Source of the DNA: Psychromicrobium silvestre
Lineage (GTDB): Bacteria > Actinomycetota > Actinomycetes > Actinomycetales > Micrococcaceae
Assembly (NCBI RefSeq): GCF_013408295.1
Contig: NZ_JACBYQ010000001.1
Coordinates: 558,001 to 622,000, forward strand
Length of the DNA: 64,000 nucleotides
Direction of reading: 5' to 3'
Shown here in pieces: positions 1 to 10,693 of this stretch. Numbering within the stretch: the stretch's first letter is position 1; each line of letters begins with the position of its first letter. Below the pieces are notes generated by a model that was not told the origin of the DNA, searched no databases, and saw nothing but the letters and a program-made list of their open reading frames with translations. Both the position numbers and the translations under genes were made by a program.

Positions 1-1499
1 TCGTCACCGTGCTAAACGAATCCGCGCCCCTGCCCTTCCCCTTGGATGAGCACGGCAGCGACGGTTCGGTGGGCGAAGAAGCCAGGCTCAAGCACCGCTA
101 TCTAGACCTGCGCCGCGCACCTATGGCCAGGAACCTGAAACTGCGCTCCGAGGCGAACCGGGTGGCTCGTGAGTTGCTGCACGACGAAGGCTTCGTGGAA
201 ATTGAGACGCCGACCATGACGCTCTCCACCCCGGGCGGCGCACGGGATTTTGTGGTGCCCGCTCGGCTAGCCCCGGGTAGCTGGTATGGCCTTGCTCAGT
301 CCCCGCAGCTCTTCAAGCAACTGCTGCAAGTGGGCGGTTTTGAAAAGTATTACCAGATTGCTCGCTGCTATCGCGATGAAGATTTCCGGGCGGACCGCCA
401 GCCGGAATTCACTCAGTTGGATATCGAGGCCAGCTTCGTGGATCAGGAAGACGTCTTGGCGCTGGGCGAGCGGGTGGTGAAGGCGCTCTGGAAGCTCATC
501 GACGTGGAGGTTCCCACCCCGATTCAGCGGCTGCCCTACTGGGAGGCGATGGCTCGCTTCGGCTCGGATAAGCCCGACCTTCGCTTTGGCTTGGAGTTGA
601 CCGAGCTGACCGAATTTTTCAAGGACACCACTTTCCGGGTTTTCCAGGCTCCTTATGTGGGGGCTGTGGTGATGCCCGGCGGTGCCTCGCAGGCGCGGCG
701 AACCTTGGACGGTTGGCAGGAATGGGCCAAGCAGCGTGGCGCCAAGGGGCTGGCCTACGTGCTGGTTCAGGACGACGGCGAGCTGACCGGCCCGGTGGCC
801 AAGAACCTTTCCGAGCTGGAAAAGGCCGGACTGGCTGAGGCGGTCGGGGCGAAGCCCGGTGACTGTGTATTCTTCGGCGCGGGGGAACGGGACGACGCTT
901 GGTCAATCCTGGGTGCCACCCGGGTAGAGATTGGACATCGAACCGGCTTGATCGATCCGAAGGACTTCGCCTTTGTCTGGGTGGTGGACTTCCCCATGTT
1001 CGAATCGGCGGCCGCTGCCACCGCCTCGGGCGACACCGCCGTGGGAGCGGGAGAGTGGACCGCCCTGCACCACGCCTTTACCTCACCCAAACCGGAATTC
1101 CTGGACAATTTCGATGAGGTTCCGGCCGAGGCTCTTGCTTATGCCTATGACATTGTCTGCAATGGCAATGAAATTGGCGGCGGTTCGATCCGTATTCACC
1201 GGCGCGATGTGCAGGAGCGAGTTTTTGCCCTGATGGGTCTGGACGAGGCTCAGCAGCAGGAAGCCTTCGGATTCCTGCTGGAAGGTTTCAAGTACGGAGC
1301 CCCGCCACATGGAGGTATTGCCTTTGGCTGGGACCGTGCGGTGGCCCTGCTGGCCGGGGTGGAATCGATCCGCGACGTGATTGCCTTCCCGAAGTCCGGT
1401 GGTGGCTTCGATCCACTGACTGGTGCGCCCGAAACAATTACCGCGCAGCAGCGTAAGGAAGCCGGGATCGACTTTGTGCCCAAAAAGGCCGAGGCATAG
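1..1499 (+). CDS. aspS: Aspartyl-tRNA synthetase, 5'-truncated by window edge
   Basis: Class II aminoacyl-tRNA synthetase that charges tRNA-Asp in the cytoplasm. The reading frame is open from the first base (first whole codon at position 3), so the N-terminal OB-fold anticodon-binding domain lies outside the window. The visible part has the class II core: HRYLDLRR (motif 1 side), QSPQLFKQ, the motif 2 stretch [15 protein letters not shown] about residues 119-133, a bacterial-type GAD-like insertion in the middle, GGGSIRIH, and motif 3 FGWDRA around residue 439. The C-terminus ([11 protein letters not shown]) is normal for bacterial enzymes. The GTG at position 9 is an internal valine codon, not the start. 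A GNAT gene follows 13 nt downstream on the same strand. Whether the enzyme is discriminating or non-discriminating cannot be judged from this fragment. Confidence 0.97.
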   Translation, partial: VTVLNESAPLPFPLDEHGSDGSVGEEARLKHRYLDLRRAPMARNLKLRSEANRVARELLHDEGFVEIETPTMTLSTPGGARDFVVPARLAPGSWYGLAQSPQLFKQLLQVGGFEKYYQIARCYRDEDFRADRQPEFTQLDIEASFVDQEDVLALGERVVKALWKLIDVEVPTPIQRLPYWEAMARFGSDKPDLRFGLELTELTEFFKDTTFRVFQAPYVGAVVMPGGASQARRTLDGWQEWAKQRGAKGLAYVLVQDDGELTGPVAKNLSELEKAGLAEAVGAKPGDCVFFGAGERDDAWSILGATRVEIGHRTGLIDPKDFAFVWVVDFPMFESAAAATASGDTAVGAGEWTALHHAFTSPKPEFLDNFDEVPAEALAYAYDIVCNGNEIGGGSIRIHRRDVQERVFALMGLDEAQQQEAFGFLLEGFKYGAPPHGGIAFGWDRAVALLAGVESIRDVIAFPKSGGGFDPLTGAPETITAQQRKEAGIDFVPKKAEA

Positions 1500-1512
1500 C
1501 GAGGTCTAAGCT

Positions 1513-2319
1513 TTGAGCGTGCCCCGGCAGGAAGCGGATCAATGGGCGGTGTCTTCGGCTGGGTTTGACCTGGTGATGCACCGGAGTTGGCCGGCCTTGC
1601 GGGTCATTGAGGATCGAGGTTGGCTGCTTCGCTCCTCCCGTGGGGTGACGAAGCGAGCCAACTCGGTGCTGCCGATGGCTCGTTCTGTCGCGGGGACTTC
1701 AGCTGAGGCCGAACTGTCGAGTCTGCTTGCCGCCGTCGAGCGGGCCGAAGATCACTACCGAGCTCTCGGCCTGCCGTGCATCCTTCAGCGTCGGTTGAGT
1801 ACCGAATCGCCGGGCTTGGCGGGATTGCTCTCCCGGCGCGGGTACTCGGAGCTGGGCCACACCGAGATCATGGCGATGAATCTTGACTCCGAGCCAGCCG
1901 CCGTCGAGCATGAGCAGATCGACTATTCCTCCAAGCCGACAGCAGCCTGGTTAGACTTCATGGCCGAAACCGGCGGCTTGGAAGAGGACGCGAAACTGAC
2001 CCTCGGTGAGGTGCTGGCCGGGGGCCGAGCAATTTACGGCGCCATTAGCCGGCGGGGTCGGGTCGTTTCCATTGCGCGGCTCAGCCTGGATGTGGAAAGC
2101 GGCTGGGCAGGGATTTCGAGTGTGGAGACGGCCATTGCCGAGCGCCGCCGGGGACTAGCCGGTGCTTTGATTCGCGGGCTTCTCGCTGCGGGCTACCGGG
2201 ATGGAGCCCGCAGGGCTTTCCTCCAGGTAGAGCACGTCAATGCCGGAGCCCGCAGGCTCTATGCGCAACTGGGCTTTGGGCACGCCGATGACTACTTCTA
2301 TTCGATACTAGCGCAGTAA
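1513..2319 (+). CDS. GNAT family N-acetyltransferase
   Basis: Predicted acetyl-CoA-dependent N-acetyltransferase of 268 aa; the substrate is unknown. The C-terminal third carries the GNAT acetyl-CoA signature (ERRRGLAGALI about residues 214-224) followed by the usual 'AARRLYAQLGF'-like end (here VNAGARRLYAQLGF). The N-terminal half is weakly similar to a second, degenerate GNAT fold. Start chosen at TTG 1513 because GAGGT lies 7 nt upstream and no better start exists close to the aspS stop. It follows aspS by 13 nt and is probably co-transcribed; this pairing is common in Micrococcaceae. It converges with the next GNAT gene with only 4 nt between the two stop codons and no visible terminator. 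Confidence 0.85.
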   Translation: MSVPRQEADQWAVSSAGFDLVMHRSWPALRVIEDRGWLLRSSRGVTKRANSVLPMARSVAGTSAEAELSSLLAAVERAEDHYRALGLPCILQRRLSTESPGLAGLLSRRGYSELGHTEIMAMNLDSEPAAVEHEQIDYSSKPTAAWLDFMAETGGLEEDAKLTLGEVLAGGRAIYGAISRRGRVVSIARLSLDVESGWAGISSVETAIAERRRGLAGALIRGLLAAGYRDGARRAFLQVEHVNAGARRLYAQLGFGHADDYFYSILAQ

Positions 2320-2323
2320 TGTC

Positions 2324-2743
2324 TCAGTAATGTCTGAGGAAAACTGTGGAAGGCTCCGGCAGCGTTTTTTCCGGATCGATGAACCCCAGTGATTCATAAA
2401 AAGCGCGTTGTTCCGGAGCCACGCCGGTGATGAGCGCCCGCACCATCAATGGGAAAGGCTCGAAGACTTTCTCTACCAGGGCTTTGCCAATTCCTCGACG
2501 CTGGTAGTCCGGATGGGTTGCCAAGCTCTGCAGGAAGCAGATGGACACCGAATCGGAGATCACCCTGGCCAGCCCCACCAGCCTTCCATCCTCGCGTGCT
2601 TGGGCCAGTGCGGTTGAATTGGCCAAGGCCTGCATGAGCCTCTCGGGGGCATGATCAAAGGCGTGCCAGCCGACGGAATGATAGAGATCGAGGACTTCCT
2701 GAACCTCGATGGCTTCGGCTGCCGCGAGTTCGATAATCAGCAT
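2324..2743 (-). CDS. GNAT family N-acetyltransferase (small)
   Basis: Single-domain GNAT acetyltransferase of 139 aa, of unknown substrate. The acetyl-CoA pyrophosphate loop is DYQRRGIGKALVEK (about residues 79-92), preceded by the beta-4 strand ICFLQSLATHP and followed by FYESLGF, the usual C-terminal GNAT element. The start ATG has no Shine-Dalgarno sequence, but TAAGCT ends 6 nt upstream of it, as expected for a leaderless transcript. That -10 element overlaps the last codons of the upstream acVLRF1 gene, from which it is separated by only 4 nt. It may therefore be expressed both from its own promoter and by read-through from the acVLRF1 gene. Confidence 0.88.
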   Translation of the reverse strand: MLIIELAAAEAIEVQEVLDLYHSVGWHAFDHAPERLMQALANSTALAQAREDGRLVGLARVISDSVSICFLQSLATHPDYQRRGIGKALVEKVFEPFPLMVRALITGVAPEQRAFYESLGFIDPEKTLPEPSTVFLRHY

Positions 2744-2747
2744 TGAT

Positions 2748-3452
2748 TTAGCTTAGCGCTGCCGGGGAGGGGCCGTCTGTCACCTTAATCCGCACGCTAC
2801 GTACTTGTTTGGCGGCTTCGGCTAGAACCTTTGCTCGCGGATCTGGGACGTCGAGGAAAGCCAGCCGTTCCAGTTTCGCGAGCGCGCTAACTGCCGGTTC
2901 GGCGATGAGCGTCGCGGCCATCGCCTTATCCCCACCAAGCACCAGGTATTCGGCCTGCTCGGTGGGCAGAGCGGCGGCGTGGTCAGCCACCGCCTCGATC
3001 ATCGCGTCCGCCTGATTGGCTCGACGACGGGCGAAGCGTTGCTGCGACCAGCCACCCGCAGCGGTACGGGACTGCACATATCGAGTGCCTATTTTGGAGG
3101 CCAGCACTTGGCCGTCTCGGCAGAGACTCACCGCATAGCCACCACGCCGAATCAGCAGCACGACGACGGTACGGGACTGCTCACTCAGGGAAGCCAGACG
3201 TTGCACCGGATCTGCGCCGCGGCCGGGTCTTCCGGCCACCGGCCAAGGTGCGGCAAGTTCCGCGAAGCTACCGTCGAGGGCGAAGAGTGACACGCCGTTC
3301 TCACTCTCTTCGATTCGAAGCTGACCGTGCGCTGCCTGAAACCTCTCCAACCAGCCGGACAAGCGCTCTCCGCTCACCCAAGCCAGGCGGCTACGGGTGG
3401 CCGGTCGGGGGCTGGGTCCTGGAATAGCGGAGCTCTCGGTGGGTGGGGACAT
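2748..3452 (-). CDS. acVLRF1-type peptidyl-tRNA hydrolase
   Basis: Resembles the actinobacterial branch of the VLRF1 (Vms1-like release factor 1) family, an eRF1-like fold that can hydrolyse peptidyl-tRNA on stalled ribosomes. The 234-aa protein has the diagnostic central stretch [17 protein letters not shown] then FARRRANQ, where the GG-S-Q motif near residues 141-146 is the presumed catalytic glutamine loop, and a C-terminal Rossmann-like part ([15 protein letters not shown]). Start set at ATG 3452: TAGCGT lies exactly 7 nt upstream and the sequence further upstream (a possible 38-aa extension) overlaps rarA. It is transcribed divergently from rarA, from a shared palindromic promoter. A role in ribosome rescue is inferred from the family, not shown here. 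Confidence 0.8.
   Translation of the reverse strand: MSPPTESSAIPGPSPRPATRSRLAWVSGERLSGWLERFQAAHGQLRIEESENGVSLFALDGSFAELAAPWPVAGRPGRGADPVQRLASLSEQSRTVVVLLIRRGGYAVSLCRDGQVLASKIGTRYVQSRTAAGGWSQQRFARRRANQADAMIEAVADHAAALPTEQAEYLVLGGDKAMAATLIAEPAVSALAKLERLAFLDVPDPRAKVLAEAAKQVRSVRIKVTDGPSPAALS
2750..2755 (-). promoter_or_regulatory. -10 element of a leaderless promoter for the small GNAT gene
   Basis: TAAGCT on the minus strand, 6 nt ahead of the ATG at 2743. The spacing fits the actinobacterial leaderless arrangement, in which transcription starts at the first base of the start codon. It overlaps the 3' end of the acVLRF1 coding sequence. No convincing -35 is seen. Confidence 0.45.
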
Positions 3453-3456
3453 GCTT

Positions 3457-3495
3457 CCTACGCTATCTGTTGTCGGTGCTGCCAGGTAGCGTAGG
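3457..3495. promoter_or_regulatory. Palindromic divergent leaderless promoter, acVLRF1 / rarA
   Basis: CCTACGCTA (3457-3465) and TAGCGTAGG (3487-3495) are perfect 9-bp inverted arms separated by 21 nt. Read outward on each strand, TAGCGT serves as a TANNNT -10 box placed exactly 7 nt before the ATG of acVLRF1 (3452) and the GTG of rarA (3500). The two genes thus appear to start from mirror-image leaderless promoters. Confidence 0.55.
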
Positions 3496-3499
3496 GAGG

Positions 3500-4888
3500 G
3501 TGAGCGATCTGTTCGATTTCGACCAAGCCGAGACGGCTGAGCCCCGTGCCGGGCGTGCCAGGGCACCCCTCGCGGTGCGAATGCGCCCTCGCAGCCTCGA
3601 CGAAGTGGTGGGCCAGCAGCACCTACTCAGCGACGGTTCGCCCTTGCGCCGACTGGCGGCTGCCTCCACCGATTCCGCTGCCGGTCCCAGTTCAGTAATC
3701 CTCTGGGGGCCTCCGGGCACCGGGAAGACCACGCTGGCTCATGTGATTGCTCGCGGCCCGGGCAGGTCCTTTGTAGAGCTCTCCGCGATCACCGCGGGAG
3801 TTAAGGACGTGCGCCGGGTGATGGATGAAGCGCTGACCGCCCGAGATCTGCACGGTCGCACCACGGTGTTATTTCTCGATGAGATTCATCGCTTCACCAA
3901 AGCACAACAGGACGCGCTGCTACCCGGAGTGGAGAACCGATGGGTGGTTTTGGTGGCAGCAACCACGGAAAATCCTTCGTTTTCGGTGGTTTCTCCTTTG
4001 CTTTCGCGTTCCCTGCTGCTCACGCTCCAGCCCCTGGACGATGAGGATATCCGTGCGCTGATTGAGCGGGCTGTACTGGATCCACGCGGCCTAGCGGGCT
4101 CGCTGGAGTTGAGTGAACCCGCCCTCGACCATCTGGTTCGACTCTCTTCTGGGGACGCGCGCAGGGCGCTGACCACCCTGGAAGCTGCAGCGGGAGTCGC
4201 CTTGGATCGTTGGGAGGCCGAAGGCCTGCTTGACGAGTCCGGTCAGGGTGCTGCGACCCTTGAACTAGCAGACGCGGAAAGAGCTATCGATGCCGCTGCG
4301 GTGCGTTATGACCGGGCCGGTGACCAGCATTACGACGTAATCAGTGCCTTCATTAAATCGATTCGTGGCTCCGACGTGGACGCTGCTCTGCATTATCTGG
4401 CCAGGATGATTGAAGCGGGGGAGGACCCTCGCTTCATTGCCCGACGACTGATCATCTCGGCTAGTGAGGACATCGGGATGGCAGATCCCACCGCCCTACA
4501 AACAGCGGTGGCCACGGCGCAGGCCGTTCAACTCATTGGCATGCCCGAAGGCCGAATTCCGCTCGCCGAAGCCGTGGTGCATCTGGCCACTGCACCGAAG
4601 TCCAATGCGGCCTATCTGGGTATTAACGCCGCGGTGGCGGATATTCGCGCTGGAAAGGGCACCACGATTCCGCTTCATTTGCGCGATGCTCACTACCCCG
4701 GGTCTAAACAATTGGGCCATGGCAAAGGCTATATTTACGCTCACGATGAGCCGCACTCGGTAGCCCGTCAGCAATATCCGCCGGACGATCTGATCGGTAA
4801 GAACTATTACCAGCCGACGGCGAACGGTGCCGAACGTGAGGTGTCCAGCCGTTTGGAGAAGCTACGCGGGATCATCCGGGGTAGCTGA
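3500..4888 (+). CDS. rarA: Replication-associated recombination protein A (AAA+ ATPase)
   Basis: Clamp-loader-like AAA+ ATPase (RarA/MgsA, relative of eukaryotic WRNIP1) acting at stalled or broken replication forks. 462 aa. Walker [10 protein letters not shown] lies near residue 70, Walker B FLDEIHRF near residue 124, followed by sensor 1 [10 protein letters not shown], and the C-terminal MgsA tetramerisation domain with DIGMADP and the conserved end ([19 protein letters not shown]). Start placed at GTG 3500, giving the family-typical N-terminus MSDLFDF; the upstream GTG at 3443 would overlap the divergent gene and add 19 unrelated residues. GGAGG directly abuts the GTG, too close to act as an ordinary ribosome-binding site, whereas TAGCGT-N7-GTG fits a leaderless transcript. 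Confidence 0.95.
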   Translation: MSDLFDFDQAETAEPRAGRARAPLAVRMRPRSLDEVVGQQHLLSDGSPLRRLAAASTDSAAGPSSVILWGPPGTGKTTLAHVIARGPGRSFVELSAITAGVKDVRRVMDEALTARDLHGRTTVLFLDEIHRFTKAQQDALLPGVENRWVVLVAATTENPSFSVVSPLLSRSLLLTLQPLDDEDIRALIERAVLDPRGLAGSLELSEPALDHLVRLSSGDARRALTTLEAAAGVALDRWEAEGLLDESGQGAATLELADAERAIDAAAVRYDRAGDQHYDVISAFIKSIRGSDVDAALHYLARMIEAGEDPRFIARRLIISASEDIGMADPTALQTAVATAQAVQLIGMPEGRIPLAEAVVHLATAPKSNAAYLGINAAVADIRAGKGTTIPLHLRDAHYPGSKQLGHGKGYIYAHDEPHSVARQQYPPDDLIGKNYYQPTANGAEREVSSRLEKLRGIIRGS

Positions 4889-4907
4889 CCGGGTTACTGA
4901 TAGTCGC

Positions 4908-5543
4908 TTACTGGTCGCGGGTGCCCTCCTCATAGCTAATAAACCCTGCGGCAGGCGCAAGAAAGCGATGCATCTGGTGGCGTCGCGGGTGGTAACTATG
5001 GCCGAAAGCGTCCTGCACTAATACCTCCTCGAGTTCCTCCTGCTCGGCCAAGGCTTGATCCAGTTCCGCCAAACTATTGAGGTGCTGCACCGATCCGGCT
5101 AACCGGACCGTCCAGGAATGTGGTTGCGGGCAGGGGCTGGCCTCCAACTGAAGTGCCTCGAACATCCCGTTCAGCAGAGAAACCGCGCTGGCCGGTGGCA
5201 GCCGGTGTAAGGGATAGGACTGGGGACGTAGCTTCTGAGCGCGCAACCAGCTCTGCCGTAACCACGGGAAATCGATCTGCCCGCGAGCACAGCCTAGAGC
5301 CAGCCGGTGCTCCTGATCGAAGATCAGCCCGTAACTTAGCCCGTTACGGTCCAGGATGCAGATGGCTTCCGCCGGATATTCGAAGTCCTCCAGAAGCGAG
5401 ACTTTCGAGGCGTGATAGCGGAACTCGCCGCCGTCGTCCAGGGAAACAAAATCCTGGGTTCGACCCGGCTGCTCCTGAGCCGTGGTTTGGTAGTCTTGGT
5501 CGGCAGGACGGGGCGCGCTGGTTTCTGGGGAATAGCTGCTCAT
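4908..5543 (-). CDS. Conserved hypothetical protein
   Basis: Not assigned to a family. The 211-aa product is soluble, acidic, without signal peptide or membrane segment. It opens with a polar disordered tail of about 35 residues; residues about 36-90 form a beta-rich segment (DDGGEFRYHASKVSLL, ICILDRNGLSYGLIFD), and a helical middle ends in ALAEQEELEEV. It sits convergent to rarA, 19 nt away, and upstream of rpsD in the opposite orientation. Base composition and codon use look like the neighbours, so it is probably a native lineage gene. No Shine-Dalgarno sequence is obvious before the ATG at 5543, so the start is uncertain. Confidence 0.6.
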   Translation of the reverse strand: MSSYSPETSAPRPADQDYQTTAQEQPGRTQDFVSLDDGGEFRYHASKVSLLEDFEYPAEAICILDRNGLSYGLIFDQEHRLALGCARGQIDFPWLRQSWLRAQKLRPQSYPLHRLPPASAVSLLNGMFEALQLEASPCPQPHSWTVRLAGSVQHLNSLAELDQALAEQEELEEVLVQDAFGHSYHPRRHQMHRFLAPAAGFISYEEGTRDQ

Positions 5544-5861
5544 AGATCCATTAATGCCACCATTCGGAGCATCCGGAACCTGGTTTTATGTATTCCATAC
5601 GCGCGGTAGCTGGATCTTTATGTCTTGCTTATTGAGACCCGCCGATCCCCCAAATCTTGATCGCTGAGGGCAGGGAACTACCGGCGGATGGAAATGCTAA
5701 GATAGATGCTGCACTGGCAAGCCCTGGCACCAGCCTCACAGTAACTCCCAAACTATTGGCGATGTGAGTATGCCCAGGCGCTGTAGCAGCGGGCCGCAAC
5801 AGCCCCAGCTCTCCGACGTGGAGGCCAGACTTATCCTGTTGCAGATATTTGGAAGGACACC
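5544..5861. other. Divergent intergenic region upstream of rpsD
   Basis: 318 nt with no convincing gene. It must hold promoters for the minus-strand hypothetical gene and for rpsD. AGATCCA (5544-5550) and TGGATCT (5611-5617) form a spaced inverted repeat just upstream of the hypothetical gene. TAAGAT (5698-5703) and TATCCT (5832-5837) are possible -10 boxes for rpsD; neither has a clear -35. The 25 nt before rpsD contain its ribosome-binding site GGAAGGA. A short pseudo-ORF overlapping the rpsD start in another frame is not believed. Confidence 0.4.
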
Positions 5862-6488
5862 GTGGCTAACAACACACGTGCCCGCCGTCAGGTTCGCATT
5901 TCGCGTGCCCTCGGCATTGCTCTTACTCCTAAGGCCGTCAAGTACCTCGAGCGCCGTCCCTATGGCCCGGGTGAGCATGGTCGTGCCCGCAAGAAGCAGG
6001 ACTCCGATTACGCCGTTCGTTTGCGCGAAAAGCAGCGTCTGCGCGCTCAGTACGGCATCCGCGAAGCCCAGATGACTCGGGTCTTCGAAGAAGCCCGTCG
6101 CACCAAGGGTCTGACCGGTGAAAACCTGGTTGAGCTGCTGGAAATGCGCCTTGACGCCCTGGTATTGCGTGCTGGCTTTGCCCGCACCATTGCCCAGGCA
6201 CGTCAGCTCGTAGTACACCGCCACATCATGATTGATGGCGCTCGGGTTGACCGTCCTTCGTTCCGGGTTGCCGAAGGCCAGCTCATCCACGTTCACCCGC
6301 GCAGCGAGGTAATGGCTCCGTTGCAGGTTGCCGCCGCCGGCGCGCACCGCGATGTGCTCCCCGCCGTTCCCGGCTACTTGGACGTCAAGCTGGAGAGCCT
6401 GCAGGCTCGCCTGGTTCGTCGCCCGAAGCGCACCGAGGTTCCGGTGACCTGCGAAGAGCAGCTCGTCGTCGAATTCTACGCACGCTAA
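5862..6488 (+). CDS. rpsD: 30S ribosomal protein S4
   Basis: Primary 16S rRNA-binding protein that nucleates assembly of the 30S body. 208 aa, normal length. The N-terminus ANNTRARRQVRISRALG is of the actinobacterial stand-alone type, and the S4 RNA-binding domain spans about residues 97-160 (RLDALVLRAGFARTIAQARQ, then VVHRHIMIDG). No zinc-binding cysteines are present, so it is the zinc-free (C-minus) form. The GTG start at 5862 has GGAAGGA 6 nt upstream. The gene stands alone instead of in the alpha operon, as is usual in Micrococcaceae, and is followed by a strong terminator. Autoregulation by S4 binding to its leader is possible but no known structure is recognised. Confidence 0.97.
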   Translation: MANNTRARRQVRISRALGIALTPKAVKYLERRPYGPGEHGRARKKQDSDYAVRLREKQRLRAQYGIREAQMTRVFEEARRTKGLTGENLVELLEMRLDALVLRAGFARTIAQARQLVVHRHIMIDGARVDRPSFRVAEGQLIHVHPRSEVMAPLQVAAAGAHRDVLPAVPGYLDVKLESLQARLVRRPKRTEVPVTCEEQLVVEFYAR

Positions 6489-6510
6489 GCGTTCCACGCT
6501 CAGCACCTTG

Positions 6511-6543
6511 AGGAAGCCCGCGGCCCAGGTCGCGGGCTTCCTT
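6511..6543 (+). terminator. rpsD terminator
   Basis: AGGAAGCCCGCG and CGCGGGCTTCCT pair perfectly over 12 bp with an 8-nt loop, 22 nt after the rpsD stop codon. Only a short T-run follows, as is normal for GC-rich actinobacteria. Confidence 0.85.
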
Positions 6544-6592
6544 GCGTCCGGGATACTTTGGCCCACTCTCTTTGCTCGCGATAGTGCACCAG

Positions 6593-6634
6593 CTTCGGGA
6601 TAGCCTACGGTCGCGTCAGTAGGCTATCCCGAAG
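6593..6634. repeat. Long perfect extragenic palindrome (element D)
   Basis: CTTCGGGATAGCCTAC (6593-6608) and its exact complement (6619-6634) form a 16-bp stem around a 10-nt loop; after two mismatched positions CACC/GGTG on the outside pair as well. It lies between the rpsD terminator and the DUF948 gene and has no T-tract, so a terminator role is not obvious. It could be a processing site, a protein-binding site or a dispersed extragenic palindrome. Confidence 0.6.
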
Positions 6635-6758
6635 TCGGTGGACCATCCTGAACCAGGGAAGGCTAAGGGGCATAGACCCCTGCACAGGCCAGTTCTCCGT
6701 TGTCGAGAGAACTCGGTAAGGTACTGATAGACATCAAGCACAAATTTGAGGAGGCATC

Positions 6759-7136
6759 ATGTCGGGTGGTGACATCGCCGGGCTTATTGCTGCAGGAGTC
6801 TTCGCAATTCTGGTGGCCATTCTGGCCGTGCCGGTTTTCAAGCTCGGCAAGGTCTTTGACGAACTTAGCGGCAGCATTCGCGCCCTGAGTGAGGAGACCA
6901 CCCCCTTGATCGGTGAGGTCACGGCCACCGTGACCACGACCAACGAACAGCTCAAGAAGGTGGATGGAATGACGTCCAATGTCTCCGATGCCACCGCCAA
7001 TATCTCGGCGCTGTCCTCGCTGATCGCCGCCACCGTGGGCTCGCCGCTGATTAAGGTGGCCTCCTTCTCCTACGGGGTACGCCAGGCCTTCACGAATCGC
7101 AAGAAGGACCAGCCGCGCGCCAAGCGTAGCCGCTGA
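6759..7136 (+). CDS. DUF948 domain membrane protein
   Basis: Small membrane-anchored protein of 125 aa whose biochemical role is unknown. An N-terminal transmembrane helix (about residues 7-28, IAGLIAAGVFAILVAILAVP) is followed by a predicted amphipathic helical region rich in Thr and Ser (EVTATVTTTNEQLKKVD) typical of the DUF948 family, and a basic C-terminal tail (NRKKDQPRAKRSR). The start ATG is preceded by GAGGAGG at optimal spacing. It is the first gene of a run with the DUF6167 gene and alaS, an arrangement conserved across actinobacteria. Confidence 0.85.
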   Translation: MSGGDIAGLIAAGVFAILVAILAVPVFKLGKVFDELSGSIRALSEETTPLIGEVTATVTTTNEQLKKVDGMTSNVSDATANISALSSLIAATVGSPLIKVASFSYGVRQAFTNRKKDQPRAKRSR

Positions 7137-7153
7137 GTGCTGGAGGGAAAGAG

Positions 7154-7375
7154 ATGATTAAGAGAATTTTCTGGCTTGGGCTGGGTGTCACCGTTGGCGT
7201 CATCGCGGCTCGTAAGCTCGGCCAAGCCCAGCAATCGATCGGACCGGCCGGACTGAACCGGGCAGTGGGGCGAATCAATGACGATCTGCATAATTTTGCC
7301 GATGCGGTCTGGGACGGCATGAACCGAAGAGAAACTGAATTACGTTCGGCCCTGGGCCTGGACGACGAAAACTGA
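7154..7375 (+). CDS. DUF6167-like small membrane protein
   Basis: 73-aa protein with one N-terminal hydrophobic helix (about residues 5-20, IFWLGLGVTVGVIAAR) and a short helical tail. Length, the opening residues and position between the DUF948 gene and alaS match the small DUF6167 family of actinobacteria; function is unknown. GGAGGGAAAGAG supplies a ribosome-binding site. It lies 17 nt after the DUF948 gene and 40 nt before alaS, so the three genes probably share a transcript. A link to alaS function is only positional. Confidence 0.75.
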   Translation: MIKRIFWLGLGVTVGVIAARKLGQAQQSIGPAGLNRAVGRINDDLHNFADAVWDGMNRRETELRSALGLDDEN

Positions 7376-7415
7376 CGAGAACCACAGAGAACAAGCGTAA
7401 GGATTGCCACCTGCT

Positions 7416-10106
<2,691 letters not shown>

Positions 10107-10120
10107 GGATTGGTTTAGCA

Positions 10121-10645
10121 ATGAGCAGTAGGCCTGGAGTACGGCTGGGCGTCGACGTGGGCACGGTCCGCGTCGGCGTCGCAGCCTGCGATCCGGACGG
10201 TATCTTGGCTACTCCTTGGCGCACCCTGAGCCGGGATAAAAAGAAGAATTCCGATCTGCGGATCATCGTCCAGGAAGCTGCTGAACGCGAGGCCGTGGTG
10301 ATTTACGTTGGCCTGCCACAGACCTTGCGCGGCGGCGAAAGTGGGTCGGCTCAGCTGGCTAGGGAACTCGCCGGACTGCTGGCTGGATTGCTAGAAAAGG
10401 CTGGCATGAGCACTCAAGTCCGGCTCATCGACGAAAGACTTAGCTCGGTCACCGCTCATCAGCAACTACGTTCGGCTGGCGTGGCCGGGCGGGAGCAACG
10501 TAAAGTAGTGGATCAAGTGGCTGCTGTTGGCATTTTGCAGCATGCCTTGGAGATGGAAAAGTCTGTGCGTGCGCCAGTGGGGGAACTGGTAATCGCTCAC
10601 GTCGACGCTGCTGAAACCGAGCGGCTCGACCTCGACGGACAGTGA
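10121..10645 (+). CDS. ruvX: Holliday junction resolvase-like / pre-16S rRNA nuclease RuvX (YqgF)
   Basis: RNase H-fold nuclease of the YqgF family; E. coli YqgF takes part in 16S rRNA 5' maturation, while the Holliday-junction activity is a family-level proposal. 174 aa. Catalytic acidic residues are expected in VRLGVDVGTVRVGVA (residues 6-20), in the segment around VIYVGLP, and in IDERLSS near residue 104. It sits between alaS and mltG, the standard actinobacterial order. The C-terminal tail (VDAAETERLDLDGQ) is longer than the minimal domain and probably flexible. Confidence 0.93.
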   Translation: MSSRPGVRLGVDVGTVRVGVAACDPDGILATPWRTLSRDKKKNSDLRIIVQEAAEREAVVIYVGLPQTLRGGESGSAQLARELAGLLAGLLEKAGMSTQVRLIDERLSSVTAHQQLRSAGVAGREQRKVVDQVAAVGILQHALEMEKSVRAPVGELVIAHVDAAETERLDLDGQ

Positions 10646-10666
10646 GGACAACGCATTAAGATCTGT

Positions 10667-10693
10667 ATGAGCCCGCTCAGGGTCGCCCCATGA
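10667..10693 (+). other. Possible 8-codon upstream ORF coupled to mltG
   Basis: ATG at 10667 opens an 8-codon frame (MSPLRVAP) whose TGA overlaps the mltG ATG in an ATGA arrangement. TAAGAT lies 4 nt upstream of this ATG. It could be chance or could provide translational coupling for mltG, whose own ribosome-binding site (CAGGGT) is weak. Confidence 0.2.

Noticed and set aside
5736-6566. 276-codon minus-strand open frame covering rpsD
   Set aside because: It is antisense to the certain rpsD gene, follows its codon periodicity and has no family features or ribosome-binding site.
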